Shown here piece after piece: positions 25,711 through 34,873 of a stretch of DNA of 64,000 nt. The notes below the pieces were generated by a model, which did no database searches, was not told the DNA's origin, and saw nothing but the letters and a program-made list of their open reading frames with translations. Every line of letters starts with the position of its first letter. Positions within the stretch are counted from its first letter, which is position 1. Location: positions 1 to 64,000 of the forward strand of contig JAFUIK010000049.1 in assembly GCA_017473955.1 (NCBI GenBank). The letters are read 5' to 3'. A program made the position numbers and the translations under genes. The stretch comes from Ruminococcus sp. GTDB lineage: Bacteria > Bacillota > Clostridia > Oscillospirales > Acutalibacteraceae.

Positions 25711-26319
25711 TTATGATTCTTCTCTGGGCACTCTATGGATATACCACCACGAGTCAGTATCGCTTATCTTTTTAGCAGGAATTCCTGCTACTGTGATACC
25801 CTTCTCGGTGATGCTTTTGGTAACAACGGCATTTGCTCCTATAACAACATCATCAGCTATCTCGATGTCCCCTATTATACGAGCACCTGTTCCGATATAA
25901 ACGTTATTACCAATTCTAGGAGCTCCATCTTTATTATATGGACCTAATTTACCTATTGTAACATCACTTAATATTTTGCACCCTGATCCTAATCGTGCAT
26001 CAACACTTACTACGCATTTACCATGCGAAATTCTTAACCCTGGTCCCGCAACATTAGCATCTAAATCGATGCCGGTTATAGCTTTATACTTCCCAAGTTT
26101 ATGACCATAATAATAAAACATAAATTGCTGTAACGGATTTCTCTTTTGCAGATTGGTATAATATTCTAATTTACGCAACACTTTCATATATTCAAAAAAA
26201 CGATCTTTGAACACATAATTGCTTAGCTTAGCCCTAAATCCTTTGTACTCATCAGGTTTCTCATAAGCAATCCTATCTAAATTTATATATCTACGTAAAT
26301 CTTCTTTACTCTTAATCAT
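25711..26319 (-). CDS. Hexapeptide-repeat acyltransferase (serine O-acetyltransferase-like)
   Basis: A 202-residue trimeric left-handed beta-helix acetyltransferase. A helical N-terminal part of about 90 residues is followed by hexapeptide repeats with Leu-Arg-Ile-Ser-His-Gly supplying the likely catalytic His. The end is Val-Val-Thr-Lys-Ser-Ile and Val-Ala-Gly-Ile-Pro-Ala-Lys, typical of sugar or serine O-acetyltransferases. As the last gene of a polysaccharide operon it most likely O-acetylates a sugar of the repeat unit; CysE function is unlikely in this context. It is 17 bp from the preceding gene. Confidence 0.82.
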   Translation of the reverse strand: MIKSKEDLRRYINLDRIAYEKPDEYKGFRAKLSNYVFKDRFFEYMKVLRKLEYYTNLQKRNPLQQFMFYYYGHKLGKYKAITGIDLDANVAGPGLRISHGKCVVSVDARLGSGCKILSDVTIGKLGPYNKDGAPRIGNNVYIGTGARIIGDIEIADDVVIGANAVVTKSITEKGITVAGIPAKKISDTDSWWYIHRVPREES

Positions 26320-26336
26320 ACTTACCTCACAGTAAA

Positions 26337-27050
26337 TTAATCCGTATAATTCTCTTCAATCCACTCTTTTGCTATGTAGAGGTCAATTTCTTTGTGGATA
26401 TCAATAGACTCATCAATCTCGATATACGCAATATTATCACCCATAAAGCACCACGGAGCCTGTCCTTCACCATTACTTTCTAGAAGAAGCTTTGTATTAA
26501 GAACCCAGAAGTTGTGTGACAAGAAGTAACATGTTGGAAGATCCTGACGGTTTGTTGAAATCTTACCTGTGACACCTCTCTCATACATTTCAAGTCGTCC
26601 GTTTTCAACACGCTTACCACGCAGAGGATGATGGTCATTATCCTCGTATACAGGAACAACTGCACTGATAGACATATCGTCCTGCATCATACGTACACAC
26701 TCATCAATCCACTCGGACTTAATTGTAACGTTATTTGCAAGTACAACTACTAAAATGTCAGGAATATCTGTTTCCTTTTCGATTACACCCAACGCGTGAG
26801 TAATAGCATCAACGTGCTGTGCAGTCGGAGTTGCAAGCTCATCAGGTCTTTTGATTTTTATGTATCCCTCATCAGCTGCAGCTGACAAGATTTTTTCATC
26901 ATCACTGCTACAATACCAAGAATCAACAGTCTGTGCTTTTCTTGCTGCATGAGCTGGATAATAAAGTAATGGATGACCTAATACATCTAAAACATTTTTA
27001 TCCTTCAGAGTATTGTTGCCGCGACCTGTTAATAGTGCTGTTACTTTCAT
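26337..27050 (-). CDS. CMP-sugar synthase-like cytidylyltransferase (NeuA family)
   Basis: A 237-residue GT-A-like nucleotidyltransferase related to acylneuraminate cytidylyltransferases. The N-terminal Leu-Thr-Gly-Arg-Gly-Asn-Asn-Thr-Leu-Lys-Asp-Lys-Asn replaces the usual Ala-Arg-Gly-Gly-Ser-Lys nucleotide loop. A later Cys-Ser-Ser-Asp-Asp-Glu-Lys-Ile and Leu-Ala-Thr-Pro-Thr-Ala-Gln fit the CTP/sugar-binding region. It would activate a sugar acid as a CMP derivative, but no NeuB-type synthase or epimerase is encoded in the window, so the substrate is open. It sits just downstream of a transferase-like gene (17 bp), a plausible partner. Confidence 0.68.
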   Translation of the reverse strand: MKVTALLTGRGNNTLKDKNVLDVLGHPLLYYPAHAARKAQTVDSWYCSSDDEKILSAAADEGYIKIKRPDELATPTAQHVDAITHALGVIEKETDIPDILVVVLANNVTIKSEWIDECVRMMQDDMSISAVVPVYEDNDHHPLRGKRVENGRLEMYERGVTGKISTNRQDLPTCYFLSHNFWVLNTKLLLESNGEGQAPWCFMGDNIAYIEIDESIDIHKEIDLYIAKEWIEENYTD

Positions 27051-27067
27051 TTTTTCTCCTTAATAGA

Positions 27068-28483
27068 TTATAGATTTTTATTTGTATTATCAACTAAATA
27101 CGACAGATATTCGCTGTATTTATTGTTTTCTAATAGCGGGACAAGTTCATCGTACACAGAAATCTCGTTTTCAATGGTCTTTACAGAAAATCCAAACATA
27201 TCAATATCCTTAACTCCACCGTAAGAAACCAAAACTGTCGGAGTGCCAAACTCTGCCGCCTCAAAAAGTGTTGTTGATGATACGGTAAGTTGAATATATG
27301 ATGATGCAAGCAATTCATAAAGCTGAGATGTGTTTCCAAACACCTGTGCATTAGGCAGAGCTTTTTGATACATCTCTACTATACTGTTGTTCTCGCGAGG
27401 ATGGAGTTTAACTCCGAGTTTGTATGAAGAAAATCTCTCATCCGTTTCGATAAAATTAGCTATTTTTTGCAAAACAGGAATCACTGTCGAATAGTAATTT
27501 GAACCGGTGCCATCCTGCTCATATGTCTGTGATGCAAACAGAATCAGTTTCTTTTCTGTTGCATCTAGATTAATTTCTTCTTTATACTTCTTTATTCTAG
27601 GGTTACCTACTACTTCAAGTTGCTGTGGTTCAAATATAGACAAATCACACAGCATATTCTTTGTTTTTTCGCCGTATACAAGTATTGTTCTCTTAAAAAA
27701 ATCGTAGTCCAAATCAGCAACAAATTTTGGATAAATATATCCCGGATGAGCTGAATTTATAAGTCCGTGCTGAAGCTCGATAGACTGAGGTTTTGACTTT
27801 AATACAGGGATAATATTTTCTCTTGCACTTCCCCAGAAATCTATTGCATATTCAAGCTGTTTATAATTTTTAAACAGCTTTTTGAACACCCTTTGATTCA
27901 TTATGTTTGTAGCATATGAATCAGGCATAACCTCTTTCAAATATTCGATAGCACCAACATAACTATCAGATACCGATTCATCTGTTTCTCTGAAAATATC
28001 CTCAAGCTTTTCTCTGCATTCTTCGCACAAACGGAGGTACTCTTTTTTATGTAGCTTAATATATATCTTATTATATATTACATAGTACTCCAAAGGACAA
28101 TATCTGCTTTTGAGCTTATCTTTAAGATAAGCAAAGTCGAAGCTCTCGTTTCTTGATGGCCATTCAAATATAACCGTCTCAGGATACTTGTCTATCAAAA
28201 ATTCTGCGGCAAGATTGCGACCACTATCTCTTCGATATATGCTGGAAGTAAAAACTGCTGTTGTTGAATTTTTGAACTTTTTAAGTTTTATGAAACTGTC
28301 GATTATTCTACGAAAGCTAACTCTTCCTTGCTCCTTAGAGGATACATTATCAGCACCCTTACCATTCAGCTTGAAGTTAACACCATCTCTAAGCGACGCA
28401 TACACAGGAACACCGTTAGCAAGAATGCCGTACAGTTTCGGATATCTGCTCTCAAACTCGAGCAAATTTGTTATTTGACTCAT
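27068..28483 (-). CDS. Putative GT-B glycosyltransferase of capsule/polysialyltransferase type
   Basis: A 471-residue cytoplasmic protein. The C-terminal half has a GT-B donor-site pattern: Leu-Gly-Val-Lys-Leu-His-Pro-Arg-Glu-Asn (about 365), then Ser-Ser-Thr-Thr-Leu-Phe-Glu-Ala-Ala-Glu-Phe-Gly-Thr-Pro, as in capsule-synthesis and polysialyl- or glycerophosphotransferases. The N-terminal half is lineage-specific and shows only Phe-Glu-Trp-Pro-Ser-Arg and Glu-Leu-Gln-His-Gly as recognisable pieces. The following CMP-sugar-synthase-like gene suggests it uses a CMP-linked donor. The exact family cannot be fixed by eye. Confidence 0.55.
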   Translation of the reverse strand: MSQITNLLEFESRYPKLYGILANGVPVYASLRDGVNFKLNGKGADNVSSKEQGRVSFRRIIDSFIKLKKFKNSTTAVFTSSIYRRDSGRNLAAEFLIDKYPETVIFEWPSRNESFDFAYLKDKLKSRYCPLEYYVIYNKIYIKLHKKEYLRLCEECREKLEDIFRETDESVSDSYVGAIEYLKEVMPDSYATNIMNQRVFKKLFKNYKQLEYAIDFWGSARENIIPVLKSKPQSIELQHGLINSAHPGYIYPKFVADLDYDFFKRTILVYGEKTKNMLCDLSIFEPQQLEVVGNPRIKKYKEEINLDATEKKLILFASQTYEQDGTGSNYYSTVIPVLQKIANFIETDERFSSYKLGVKLHPRENNSIVEMYQKALPNAQVFGNTSQLYELLASSYIQLTVSSTTLFEAAEFGTPTVLVSYGGVKDIDMFGFSVKTIENEISVYDELVPLLENNKYSEYLSYLVDNTNKNL

Positions 28484-28488
28484 ACATT

Positions 28489-29556
28489 TTATCCCTTATT
28501 CTCATTATATACATTTGTGAAGTAACGTTCGTAGTCAGAAATCAAATTAGGCCACAAATAGTCCTGAACTGATTCAATAGCATTTTGTGACATATTTTTA
28601 AGTTCCTGCGGATTATCAAGCAGAAATTGAATTTTTTCAATCATTTCGTCAATAGTCATAACCTTTATGCCATTAATGCCACTTTCTATGAAGTCAACAT
28701 CATAGCACTCGCCGATGTATATGCTTGGAAGCCCACACTGAGCTGCTTCCTGAATAACCTTAGGCAATCCCTCATTCTTAGATGTCATAAGAAACAAATC
28801 ATTATTCTTCATATGTTCGTAAACTTGTGAATTCGGAATTCGACCTGTCAATTTAACATTTTGCAGATTACATTTCTTGATTTCTTCCTTTACGACGTCT
28901 TGCATATCGCCGTCACCAATCATCGTAAAACTAATATCAGGAAATCTCTTAGCACATTCAATTAGATACAATGGTCTTTTGTTGGCTTTTATGTTACCTA
29001 CCCAAATTATGTTTTTTAAACACTCTTTACGTTTTACTTCTATTTCCATAGGATCCACACCAAGAGGTAAAACAGGTATATCATAACCCCATTTATCCTT
29101 GACACTTTTCGCAATACATTTACTAATAGCAAAGGATTTATCCATAAGCTTGGTGTAGTAATAAATAAACTCTGGTGTATTATTCTCGGTATCAGTAACT
29201 ACTCCTTCTACTGATCCGACAAACTTACATTTTCTTCCTTTAAAAAGCTTTGCAAAACTCCAGTCCATAGGCTCTGTCTTAGGCAGGTAATATATATCAT
29301 ATCTACCAAAAAGCATAGTCAACCACTTGCACCAATACCAAATAAAGCGGTGGTGTATAAGTCTGTGAAGATGTATGCTCAGCTCCTTATATTCCTGTTT
29401 ATTAATAGGCATCTTATCGGTATACATAGTATGTACTTCGAATTTATCCTTATCAATATAGCGTGCTATATGGTCACAGTTAATGTTCTGTGCGTTAGGA
29501 AAATTGACGTAAGCTCCAAAAAAAAGCTTAATCTTACCGGACTTAGGTTTACTCAT
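28489..29556 (-). CDS. Glycosyltransferase family 4
   Basis: A 355-residue cytoplasmic retaining glycosyltransferase of GT-B fold. Ile-Trp-Val-Gly-Asn-Ile-Lys-Ala-Asn-Lys-Arg opens the C-terminal domain (about 190). Met-Ile-Gly-Asp-Gly-Asp-Met and Lys-Asn-Glu-Gly-Leu-Pro-Lys-Val-Ile-Gln-Glu-Ala (about 270) form the EX7E-type donor site. It adds one sugar to the undecaprenyl-linked repeat unit; donor and linkage are unknown. It lies between the FucNAc genes and the capsule-type transferase within the same operon. Confidence 0.85.
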   Translation of the reverse strand: MSKPKSGKIKLFFGAYVNFPNAQNINCDHIARYIDKDKFEVHTMYTDKMPINKQEYKELSIHLHRLIHHRFIWYWCKWLTMLFGRYDIYYLPKTEPMDWSFAKLFKGRKCKFVGSVEGVVTDTENNTPEFIYYYTKLMDKSFAISKCIAKSVKDKWGYDIPVLPLGVDPMEIEVKRKECLKNIIWVGNIKANKRPLYLIECAKRFPDISFTMIGDGDMQDVVKEEIKKCNLQNVKLTGRIPNSQVYEHMKNNDLFLMTSKNEGLPKVIQEAAQCGLPSIYIGECYDVDFIESGINGIKVMTIDEMIEKIQFLLDNPQELKNMSQNAIESVQDYLWPNLISDYERYFTNVYNENKG

Positions 29557-29580
29557 ACTGTTACCTCACAAAATAATAAA

Positions 29581-30777
29581 TTACACTGGATCAAAAAACG
29601 TATCCGGATGATTCGGGTCGAATTGCTCGTTTGCCCACATAACTGTTACTAAGTTCTCCGTTTGGGACAGATTGATGATATTATGAGTCCAGCCGGGAAT
29701 CATATGGATGGCCTCTATTTTATCACCCGACACCTCAAAAGACACCTTCTCATTTGTATAAATATTACGTTCTTCAATTAGTGCCTTACCTGCAACAACA
29801 ATGAAAAACTCCCACTTTGAGTTATGCCAGTGCTGACCTTTAGTAATTCCGGGCTTAGAGATATTCACCGAAAACTGACCGCAATCAACGGTTTTCAAAA
29901 GTTCGGTAAATGAGCCTCTGTCGTCACAGTTCATCTTAAGCTCAAATTTAAATTTATCTGTCGGCAAGTAAGAAAGATACAGACTGTATAGCTTTTTAGC
30001 AAAGCTGTTATCAGGAATAGCCGGCATCACAAGTGTTTCAGGCTGTGCTTTAAAGCTTTGTAGCAAATCTACAATCTCGCCGAGTGTCACTTTATATGTA
30101 AGCGGAACGTAACAGTATCTGCCGTTTTCACTTTCAACAGGCTCAAGCCCGTCATAATCGCAACGCTTCTCTTTGCCCTCGAGTAAATCGTACATACCTT
30201 CAACAAGGTCGTCGATATACAACAGCTCAACCACAGCGTTTCTGTCATTAACCGTAAACGGCAGGTTGTTTGCCACAGCGTTACAGAAGGTTGATACAGC
30301 CGAATTGTAATTTGGGCGTGAATGTCCTATAAGGTTACAAAAACGATAAACCGCTACCTTTGCTCCTGTTTCTTTAGCATAATCAAAGAGCAGTTCCTCG
30401 CCTGCTAACTTGCTCTTGCCATAATCAGACTCGCCGTATCTGCCGATAAGTGTCGCCTGAATTGAGCTTGAAAGCATAACTGTCGCTTTATTATTGTATT
30501 TTTTAAGAGTATCAAGAAGCTTTGAACCAAAGCCGAAATTGCCCTGCATAAATTCTTCGTTACTCTTAGGGCGGTTAATACCCGCAAGGTTGAACACAAA
30601 GTCAGCCTTACTGCAGTATTCCTCAAGCTGAGCTTCAGTTGAGTCTATATCATATTCAAAAATCTCTTCAATTGTAATATCAGGACGAGTACGATTCTTA
30701 CCGTCCCTGATGTTCTTAAGATTAGCACAAAGGGCCTGTCCTACCATACCCTTAGCACCTGTAACCAGTATTTTCAT
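29581..30777 (-). CDS. capF: UDP-FucNAc pathway reductase CapF (WbjC/FnlB)
   Basis: A 398-residue two-domain enzyme. The N-terminal SDR part begins Val-Thr-Gly-Ala-Lys-Gly-Met-Val-Gly and carries Asp-Tyr-Gly-Lys-Ser-Lys (YxxxK). The C-terminal 130 residues are a cupin with Gly-Gln-His-Trp-His and Ile-Pro-Gly-Trp-Thr-His, the zinc-binding epimerase part of CapF. In the UDP-N-acetyl-L-fucosamine pathway, CapE makes the keto-sugar and CapF epimerises and reduces it to UDP-L-PneNAc/TalNAc. CapG completes the route and is encoded 1 bp upstream. The SDR-cupin fusion makes the assignment specific. Confidence 0.92.
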   Translation of the reverse strand: MKILVTGAKGMVGQALCANLKNIRDGKNRTRPDITIEEIFEYDIDSTEAQLEEYCSKADFVFNLAGINRPKSNEEFMQGNFGFGSKLLDTLKKYNNKATVMLSSSIQATLIGRYGESDYGKSKLAGEELLFDYAKETGAKVAVYRFCNLIGHSRPNYNSAVSTFCNAVANNLPFTVNDRNAVVELLYIDDLVEGMYDLLEGKEKRCDYDGLEPVESENGRYCYVPLTYKVTLGEIVDLLQSFKAQPETLVMPAIPDNSFAKKLYSLYLSYLPTDKFKFELKMNCDDRGSFTELLKTVDCGQFSVNISKPGITKGQHWHNSKWEFFIVVAGKALIEERNIYTNEKVSFEVSGDKIEAIHMIPGWTHNIINLSQTENLVTVMWANEQFDPNHPDTFFDPV

Positions 30778-30778
30778 A

Positions 30779-31954
30779 TCAATACTTTCTCCAAACCATT
30801 TTATTTACAACGCCTGTATAAGACTGAATAATCTTAATAACCTTATCAGACACATTCTCGTCCACATAATCAGGAACAGGAATACCCAAATCGCCGTTTT
30901 TGTTCATCTCAACTGCAACGTCAACCGCCTGTAAAAGACTCTTTTCGTCAATACCCGCGAGCACAAAGCAGGCTTTGTCAAGTGCCTCAGGGCGTTCGGT
31001 TGATGTACGGATACAAACAGCAGGGAACGGATGTCCCACTGATGTGAAGAACGAACTCTCCTCTGGCAGAGTGCCCGAGTCAGAAACTACAGCAAATGCG
31101 TTCATCTGCAAGCAGTTGTAATCATGGAAGCCTAAAGGCTCGTTGCGTATAACACGTGGGTCAAGCTCAAAATTGCTTGCCTCCAAACGATTTCTGGAAC
31201 GAGGATGACAAGAATAAAGTATTGGCATATCGTACTTTTGAGCCATAGCATTGATAGCATTGAACAGCGACAGGAAGTTTTTCTCTGTGTCGATATTTTC
31301 CTCTCTATGAGCAGAAAGCAAAATGTACTTACCTTTCTCTAAACCCAGTCGAGCGTGAACATCAGATGCCTCGATTTTATCCAAATTGTTATGGAGCACC
31401 TCAGCCATAGGAGAACCTGTAACATAAGTTCTCTCCTTTGGAAGTCCTGTATCAGCGAGATAACGTCTTGCGTGCTCACTGTACGCTAAATTAACATCAG
31501 AGATAATATCAACGATTCTTCTGTTAGTTTCCTCTGGCAAGCACTCGTCTTTACATCGGTTACCTGCTTCCATATGGAAAATCGGAATATGCAAACGCTT
31601 TGCACCGATAACTGAAAGGCAGGAGTTAGTATCGCCGAGAACAAGCACAGCGTCAGGCTTAATAGCAACCATAAGCTGATATGATTTAGCGATGATATTG
31701 CCCATGGTTTCACCTAAATCGTTACCAACAGCATCAAGGTAAACATCAGGGTCTGAAAGCTCTAAATCCTTAAAAAATACACCATTTAAGTTGTAATCAT
31801 AATTCTGACCCGTATGTGCAAGAATAGTATCAAAATACTGCCTACTCTTGTTGATAACCGCAGCAAGACGGATAATCTCAGGTCTTGTTCCAACAATAAT
31901 CAACAGCTTTAATTTGCCGTTGTCCTTCCATTTTACATTAGAAAAATCACTCAT
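30779..31954 (-). CDS. capG: UDP-FucNAc 2-epimerase CapG (WbjD/FnlC)
   Basis: A 391-residue non-hydrolysing UDP-HexNAc 2-epimerase. Diagnostic blocks are Val-Gly-Thr-Arg-Pro-Glu-Ile-Ile-Arg, His-Thr-Gly-Gln-Asn-Tyr-Asp, Met-Glu-Ala-Gly-Asn-Arg and Ser-Ala-His-Arg-Glu-Glu-Asn. Ser-Asp-Ser-Gly-Thr-Leu-Pro-Glu-Glu closes the substrate site. It belongs next to CapF as the last step to UDP-L-FucNAc; on sequence alone it could be taken for a UDP-GlcNAc epimerase (WecB/MnaA). The capF stop is followed within 1 bp, so the two are tightly coupled. Confidence 0.9.
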   Translation of the reverse strand: MSDFSNVKWKDNGKLKLLIIVGTRPEIIRLAAVINKSRQYFDTILAHTGQNYDYNLNGVFFKDLELSDPDVYLDAVGNDLGETMGNIIAKSYQLMVAIKPDAVLVLGDTNSCLSVIGAKRLHIPIFHMEAGNRCKDECLPEETNRRIVDIISDVNLAYSEHARRYLADTGLPKERTYVTGSPMAEVLHNNLDKIEASDVHARLGLEKGKYILLSAHREENIDTEKNFLSLFNAINAMAQKYDMPILYSCHPRSRNRLEASNFELDPRVIRNEPLGFHDYNCLQMNAFAVVSDSGTLPEESSFFTSVGHPFPAVCIRTSTERPEALDKACFVLAGIDEKSLLQAVDVAVEMNKNGDLGIPVPDYVDENVSDKVIKIIQSYTGVVNKMVWRKY

Positions 31955-31963
31955 AATTACACC

Positions 31964-33193
31964 TCAACAATCAACCTCAAATAAATGAAGCTTGTTGTAT
32001 ATTTCTTTTCTTTTAGAAGCTTCTTTCAACATAGCAACAGTGCCTTCACTCTTACGCTTTCCCTGAACTATTAACTTTGCATAAGCAAATGTTTCAATTA
32101 CCCATCCTATAGGCAAAAGCACCTTATGTTTTTTTATAAATTTATAGTCATTATAGACTTTATCATTTAATGATTTAAACACCTGGGAAGCCATATTTCT
32201 GTTCCCAATCTTTCCTTTTTCTCTATCAGTAATATATTTAATCTCACGCTGTCTGTTCTTATCCTTATGTCCAAAATTACCACCGGATAAAATGTCAAGC
32301 ATCAGATCCTCGAGTTCGTTGTCTTTGATTCCATTTACTTGCGCCCACTGCTTGAACGGAGCTCCAAGATATTTCTCGCACAACAGTGTCATAACCTGAG
32401 CAAATCTCCAAAGTCCGAATCTTTTCAGCTTATCTTCAAAAAGTTCAGTAAACTCATCACTACTCAGCTTGCTCTCAAACACAGCCCAGTCGCACAAATG
32501 CCTCAAACCAATTCCACTAGTGGTCATATGAGAAGCTTTGTGAAGCAACAAAACAACCCCGTGATTAGTAATATTTGGACATCTGAATACCAGTCCGTCC
32601 TTTTCATACACATCGGCTGTTTCTATGATATCACTTAACGAAGATTTTATTATTTCACCCTCTACTCCACTTGGAATACCCGTGACACTTTTGTGAATCT
32701 CCCAAACACTGTGAGCTCCCCTGTGGTAAGCACTTTGATTAGTTGTGAATTCATATTCATCACGCTTAAACCCGATTCCTTCAAGAGCCTTTATTCCGTT
32801 TTCAACATCATGCTCATACACTAAAAAATCAACGTCGCCCATAGTTCTCGTAAAAGGCTCATCGTAGTATGATGATGATGCACAGCCTTTAAGAATAACA
32901 TAAGGTATACCTTTTTCGGTCATAAGTCTATGAAGCTCAACGTGCTCAGCATTAACGCGAATACTATTTGCAATATGAATTAAGAATTCGTTTTCCAGTT
33001 TTGTAAATTCAGCCGATGGCATTAACTTCTTGAAGTCATTTTTCAAAACCGGATATATACAGGAGAACACAGCCTGTAGTTTTGATTCCTTTATAACAGC
33101 GTTAACATCTTCTATATTAAGTTCAGGTTTTTCAAGGCCAAACAACGCACAGCCTAAAGCTTTTAATATAATTGTGTGAATTCTGTCAATCAT
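31964..33193 (-). CDS. Nucleotidyltransferase-fold protein (NTP_transf_5 type)
   Basis: A 409-residue cytoplasmic protein. The signature is Val-Ile-Leu-Lys-Gly-Cys-Ala ... Tyr-Tyr-Asp-Glu-Pro followed by Arg-Thr-Met-Gly-Asp-Val-Asp-Phe-Leu-Val (about 95-125), the Gly-Asp-x-Asp metal motif of an uncharacterised nucleotidyltransferase family common in exopolysaccharide loci. The rest is alpha-helical and rich in Lys. Its reaction is unknown. It lies with a VanZ-like gene between capE and capG, interrupting the FucNAc set. Confidence 0.72.
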   Translation of the reverse strand: MIDRIHTIILKALGCALFGLEKPELNIEDVNAVIKESKLQAVFSCIYPVLKNDFKKLMPSAEFTKLENEFLIHIANSIRVNAEHVELHRLMTEKGIPYVILKGCASSSYYDEPFTRTMGDVDFLVYEHDVENGIKALEGIGFKRDEYEFTTNQSAYHRGAHSVWEIHKSVTGIPSGVEGEIIKSSLSDIIETADVYEKDGLVFRCPNITNHGVVLLLHKASHMTTSGIGLRHLCDWAVFESKLSSDEFTELFEDKLKRFGLWRFAQVMTLLCEKYLGAPFKQWAQVNGIKDNELEDLMLDILSGGNFGHKDKNRQREIKYITDREKGKIGNRNMASQVFKSLNDKVYNDYKFIKKHKVLLPIGWVIETFAYAKLIVQGKRKSEGTVAMLKEASKRKEIYNKLHLFEVDC

Positions 33194-33206
33194 TAGTTCT
33201 CCGATA

Positions 33207-33803
33207 TTAAAAAAGTCTGATTATTTCCTTGCTAACAGGAACAACACAAAAAGCGAACAGCACAACTGCAAACACAACCAAAGGCATCAATGTCTTGATA
33301 TTCTCTAAAACCGATTTTTCTCGTTTTAAAATCGCTATAACAACCGAACATCCTATAATGGCTCCCCAGGTATTTATAATCAAATCATCAATTTCGAAAA
33401 CACCTAACTCATAAATGTATTGAATGCATTCTACAGTCATACTCAAAATAAAACCTGAGATAGCAGAAATCAACACTCTATATTTACTGACAAATGTATT
33501 GCCGACAATCATACCCAATGGCACAAAAAGCAACATATTTCCGAAAATGCCCATAAATATATATTTTCCCCAGCCATACCATCCCAACATTAATATCTGA
33601 AAAAAAGAGTTAAATGGTATCGTTGACACATCCGTTTTTGTAACATCTTCCCTATATAGCAAAGTAAAAGATAGCAATACTGCTAAGTAAACAACTGAAA
33701 TTACAGTAAACAAAACAGTTTTATGTTTAATTTGTGCACTATATAAAGTAACTGCACACAGTATCGCAATAAGTATTATTAAAGCAAAGCTTTTTAAAAG
33801 CAT
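33207..33803 (-). CDS. VanZ-like membrane protein
   Basis: A 198-residue protein with about five hydrophobic helices. It shows the VanZ pattern of polar residues: Ile-Pro-Phe-Asn-Ser-Phe after helix 2, Gly-Asn-Met-Leu-Leu-Phe-Val-Pro-Leu-Gly, and Glu-Cys-Ile-Gln-Tyr ... Phe-Glu-Ile-Asp-Asp-Leu-Ile-Ile-Asn-Thr. VanZ homologues give low-level teicoplanin resistance in one operon, but most are of unknown function and many occur in polysaccharide loci. It is 2 bp from capE, so co-translated with the sugar pathway. A resistance role should not be assumed. Confidence 0.82.
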   Translation of the reverse strand: MLLKSFALIILIAILCAVTLYSAQIKHKTVLFTVISVVYLAVLLSFTLLYREDVTKTDVSTIPFNSFFQILMLGWYGWGKYIFMGIFGNMLLFVPLGMIVGNTFVSKYRVLISAISGFILSMTVECIQYIYELGVFEIDDLIINTWGAIIGCSVVIAILKREKSVLENIKTLMPLVVFAVVLFAFCVVPVSKEIIRLF

Positions 33804-33805
33804 AA

Positions 33806-34840
33806 TTATTTATTCAACTGTTCCTGTACATAATCAGTAGTAAGAATCTTATCCACTGTACCCTGCACATCCAAAAGTTTTGTATTATGGCTTGTGTATG
33901 AGTCGTCAGCCTCTGTAGCAACTTGTCCGTTAACAACAAACTTGTCGTAGTTCAAGTCACGGCTATCAGCAGCAACCCTGTAGTAATCGCCCATATCCTG
34001 AGCTCTGAGTCTTTCTTCTCTAGTCATAAGAGTTTCGTACAGTTTCTCGCCATGACGAGTACCGATAATCTTAGTGCCTGTGTCACCAAACAACTGCTGA
34101 ACAGCCTGAGCAAGTACGCCGATAGTTGAAGCGTCAGCCTTCTGGATGAACAAGTCACCAGGGTTAGCATGCTCAAAAGCAAACTTTACAAGGTCAACCG
34201 CCTCATCAAGATTCATTAAAAATCTTGTCATATCAGGGTTAGTGATAGTAATTGGATTGCCTGCCTTAATCTGGTCGATAAACAGCGGAATAACTGAACC
34301 ACGGCTACACATAACGTTACCATAACGTGTACAACTGATGACAGTACCGCCTCTTTCGGCAGCAACTCGTGCATTCGCAAAAATGACGTGCTCCATCATA
34401 GCCTTTGAAATACCCATAGCATTGATAGGGTAAGCAGCCTTGTCAGTAGACAAGCAAACAACTCTCTTTACGCCACAATCGATAGCCGCATGAAGCAAAT
34501 TATCAGTACCCTCAACGTTAGTACGAACAGCCTCCATTGGGAAAAATTCGCAAGAAGGCACCTGCTTTAAAGCTGCTGCATGGAAAACGTAGTCCACACC
34601 CCACATAGCATCCTTAATAGACTGAGCGTTTCTTACATCGCCAATGTGGAATTTAACCTTATTGGCAAACTCAGGAAAACGAGCCTGCAAATCGTGACGC
34701 ATATCGTCCTGTTTTTTCTCATCACGAGAGAAAATGCGGATTTCGCCGATATCCGACTCTAAAAAATGTTTCAGCACAGTGTTACCAAACGAACCTGTAC
34801 CACCTGTAATCATAAGTGTTGCACCATTAAATGCTGACAT
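33806..34840 (-). CDS. capE: UDP-GlcNAc 4,6-dehydratase/5-epimerase CapE (WbjB/FnlA)
   Basis: A 344-residue SDR enzyme. It has Thr-Gly-Gly-Thr-Gly-Ser-Phe-Gly-Asn (about 13-21), Ser-Thr-Asp-Lys-Ala-Ala-Tyr-Pro-Ile-Asn-Ala-Met-Gly-Ile-Ser-Lys with the dehydratase-type Met-x3-Lys in place of Tyr-x3-Lys, and Arg-Tyr-Gly-Asn-Val-Met. This is the soluble inverting dehydratase that begins UDP-L-FucNAc synthesis. CapG and CapF, encoded downstream, complete it. It lacks the membrane domain of the 49.8-51.7 kb paralogue, so the locus has both soluble and membrane-bound dehydratases. Confidence 0.92.
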   Translation of the reverse strand: MSAFNGATLMITGGTGSFGNTVLKHFLESDIGEIRIFSRDEKKQDDMRHDLQARFPEFANKVKFHIGDVRNAQSIKDAMWGVDYVFHAAALKQVPSCEFFPMEAVRTNVEGTDNLLHAAIDCGVKRVVCLSTDKAAYPINAMGISKAMMEHVIFANARVAAERGGTVISCTRYGNVMCSRGSVIPLFIDQIKAGNPITITNPDMTRFLMNLDEAVDLVKFAFEHANPGDLFIQKADASTIGVLAQAVQQLFGDTGTKIIGTRHGEKLYETLMTREERLRAQDMGDYYRVAADSRDLNYDKFVVNGQVATEADDSYTSHNTKLLDVQGTVDKILTTDYVQEQLNK

Positions 34841-34873
34841 AATTTTATCCTCCGAGTAGTTATCTTATATATT

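Noticed and set aside
31964..33803. VanZ-like and nucleotidyltransferase-like genes as an antibiotic-resistance module
   Set aside because: Neither has a resistance-specific motif; both are embedded in a polysaccharide operon.
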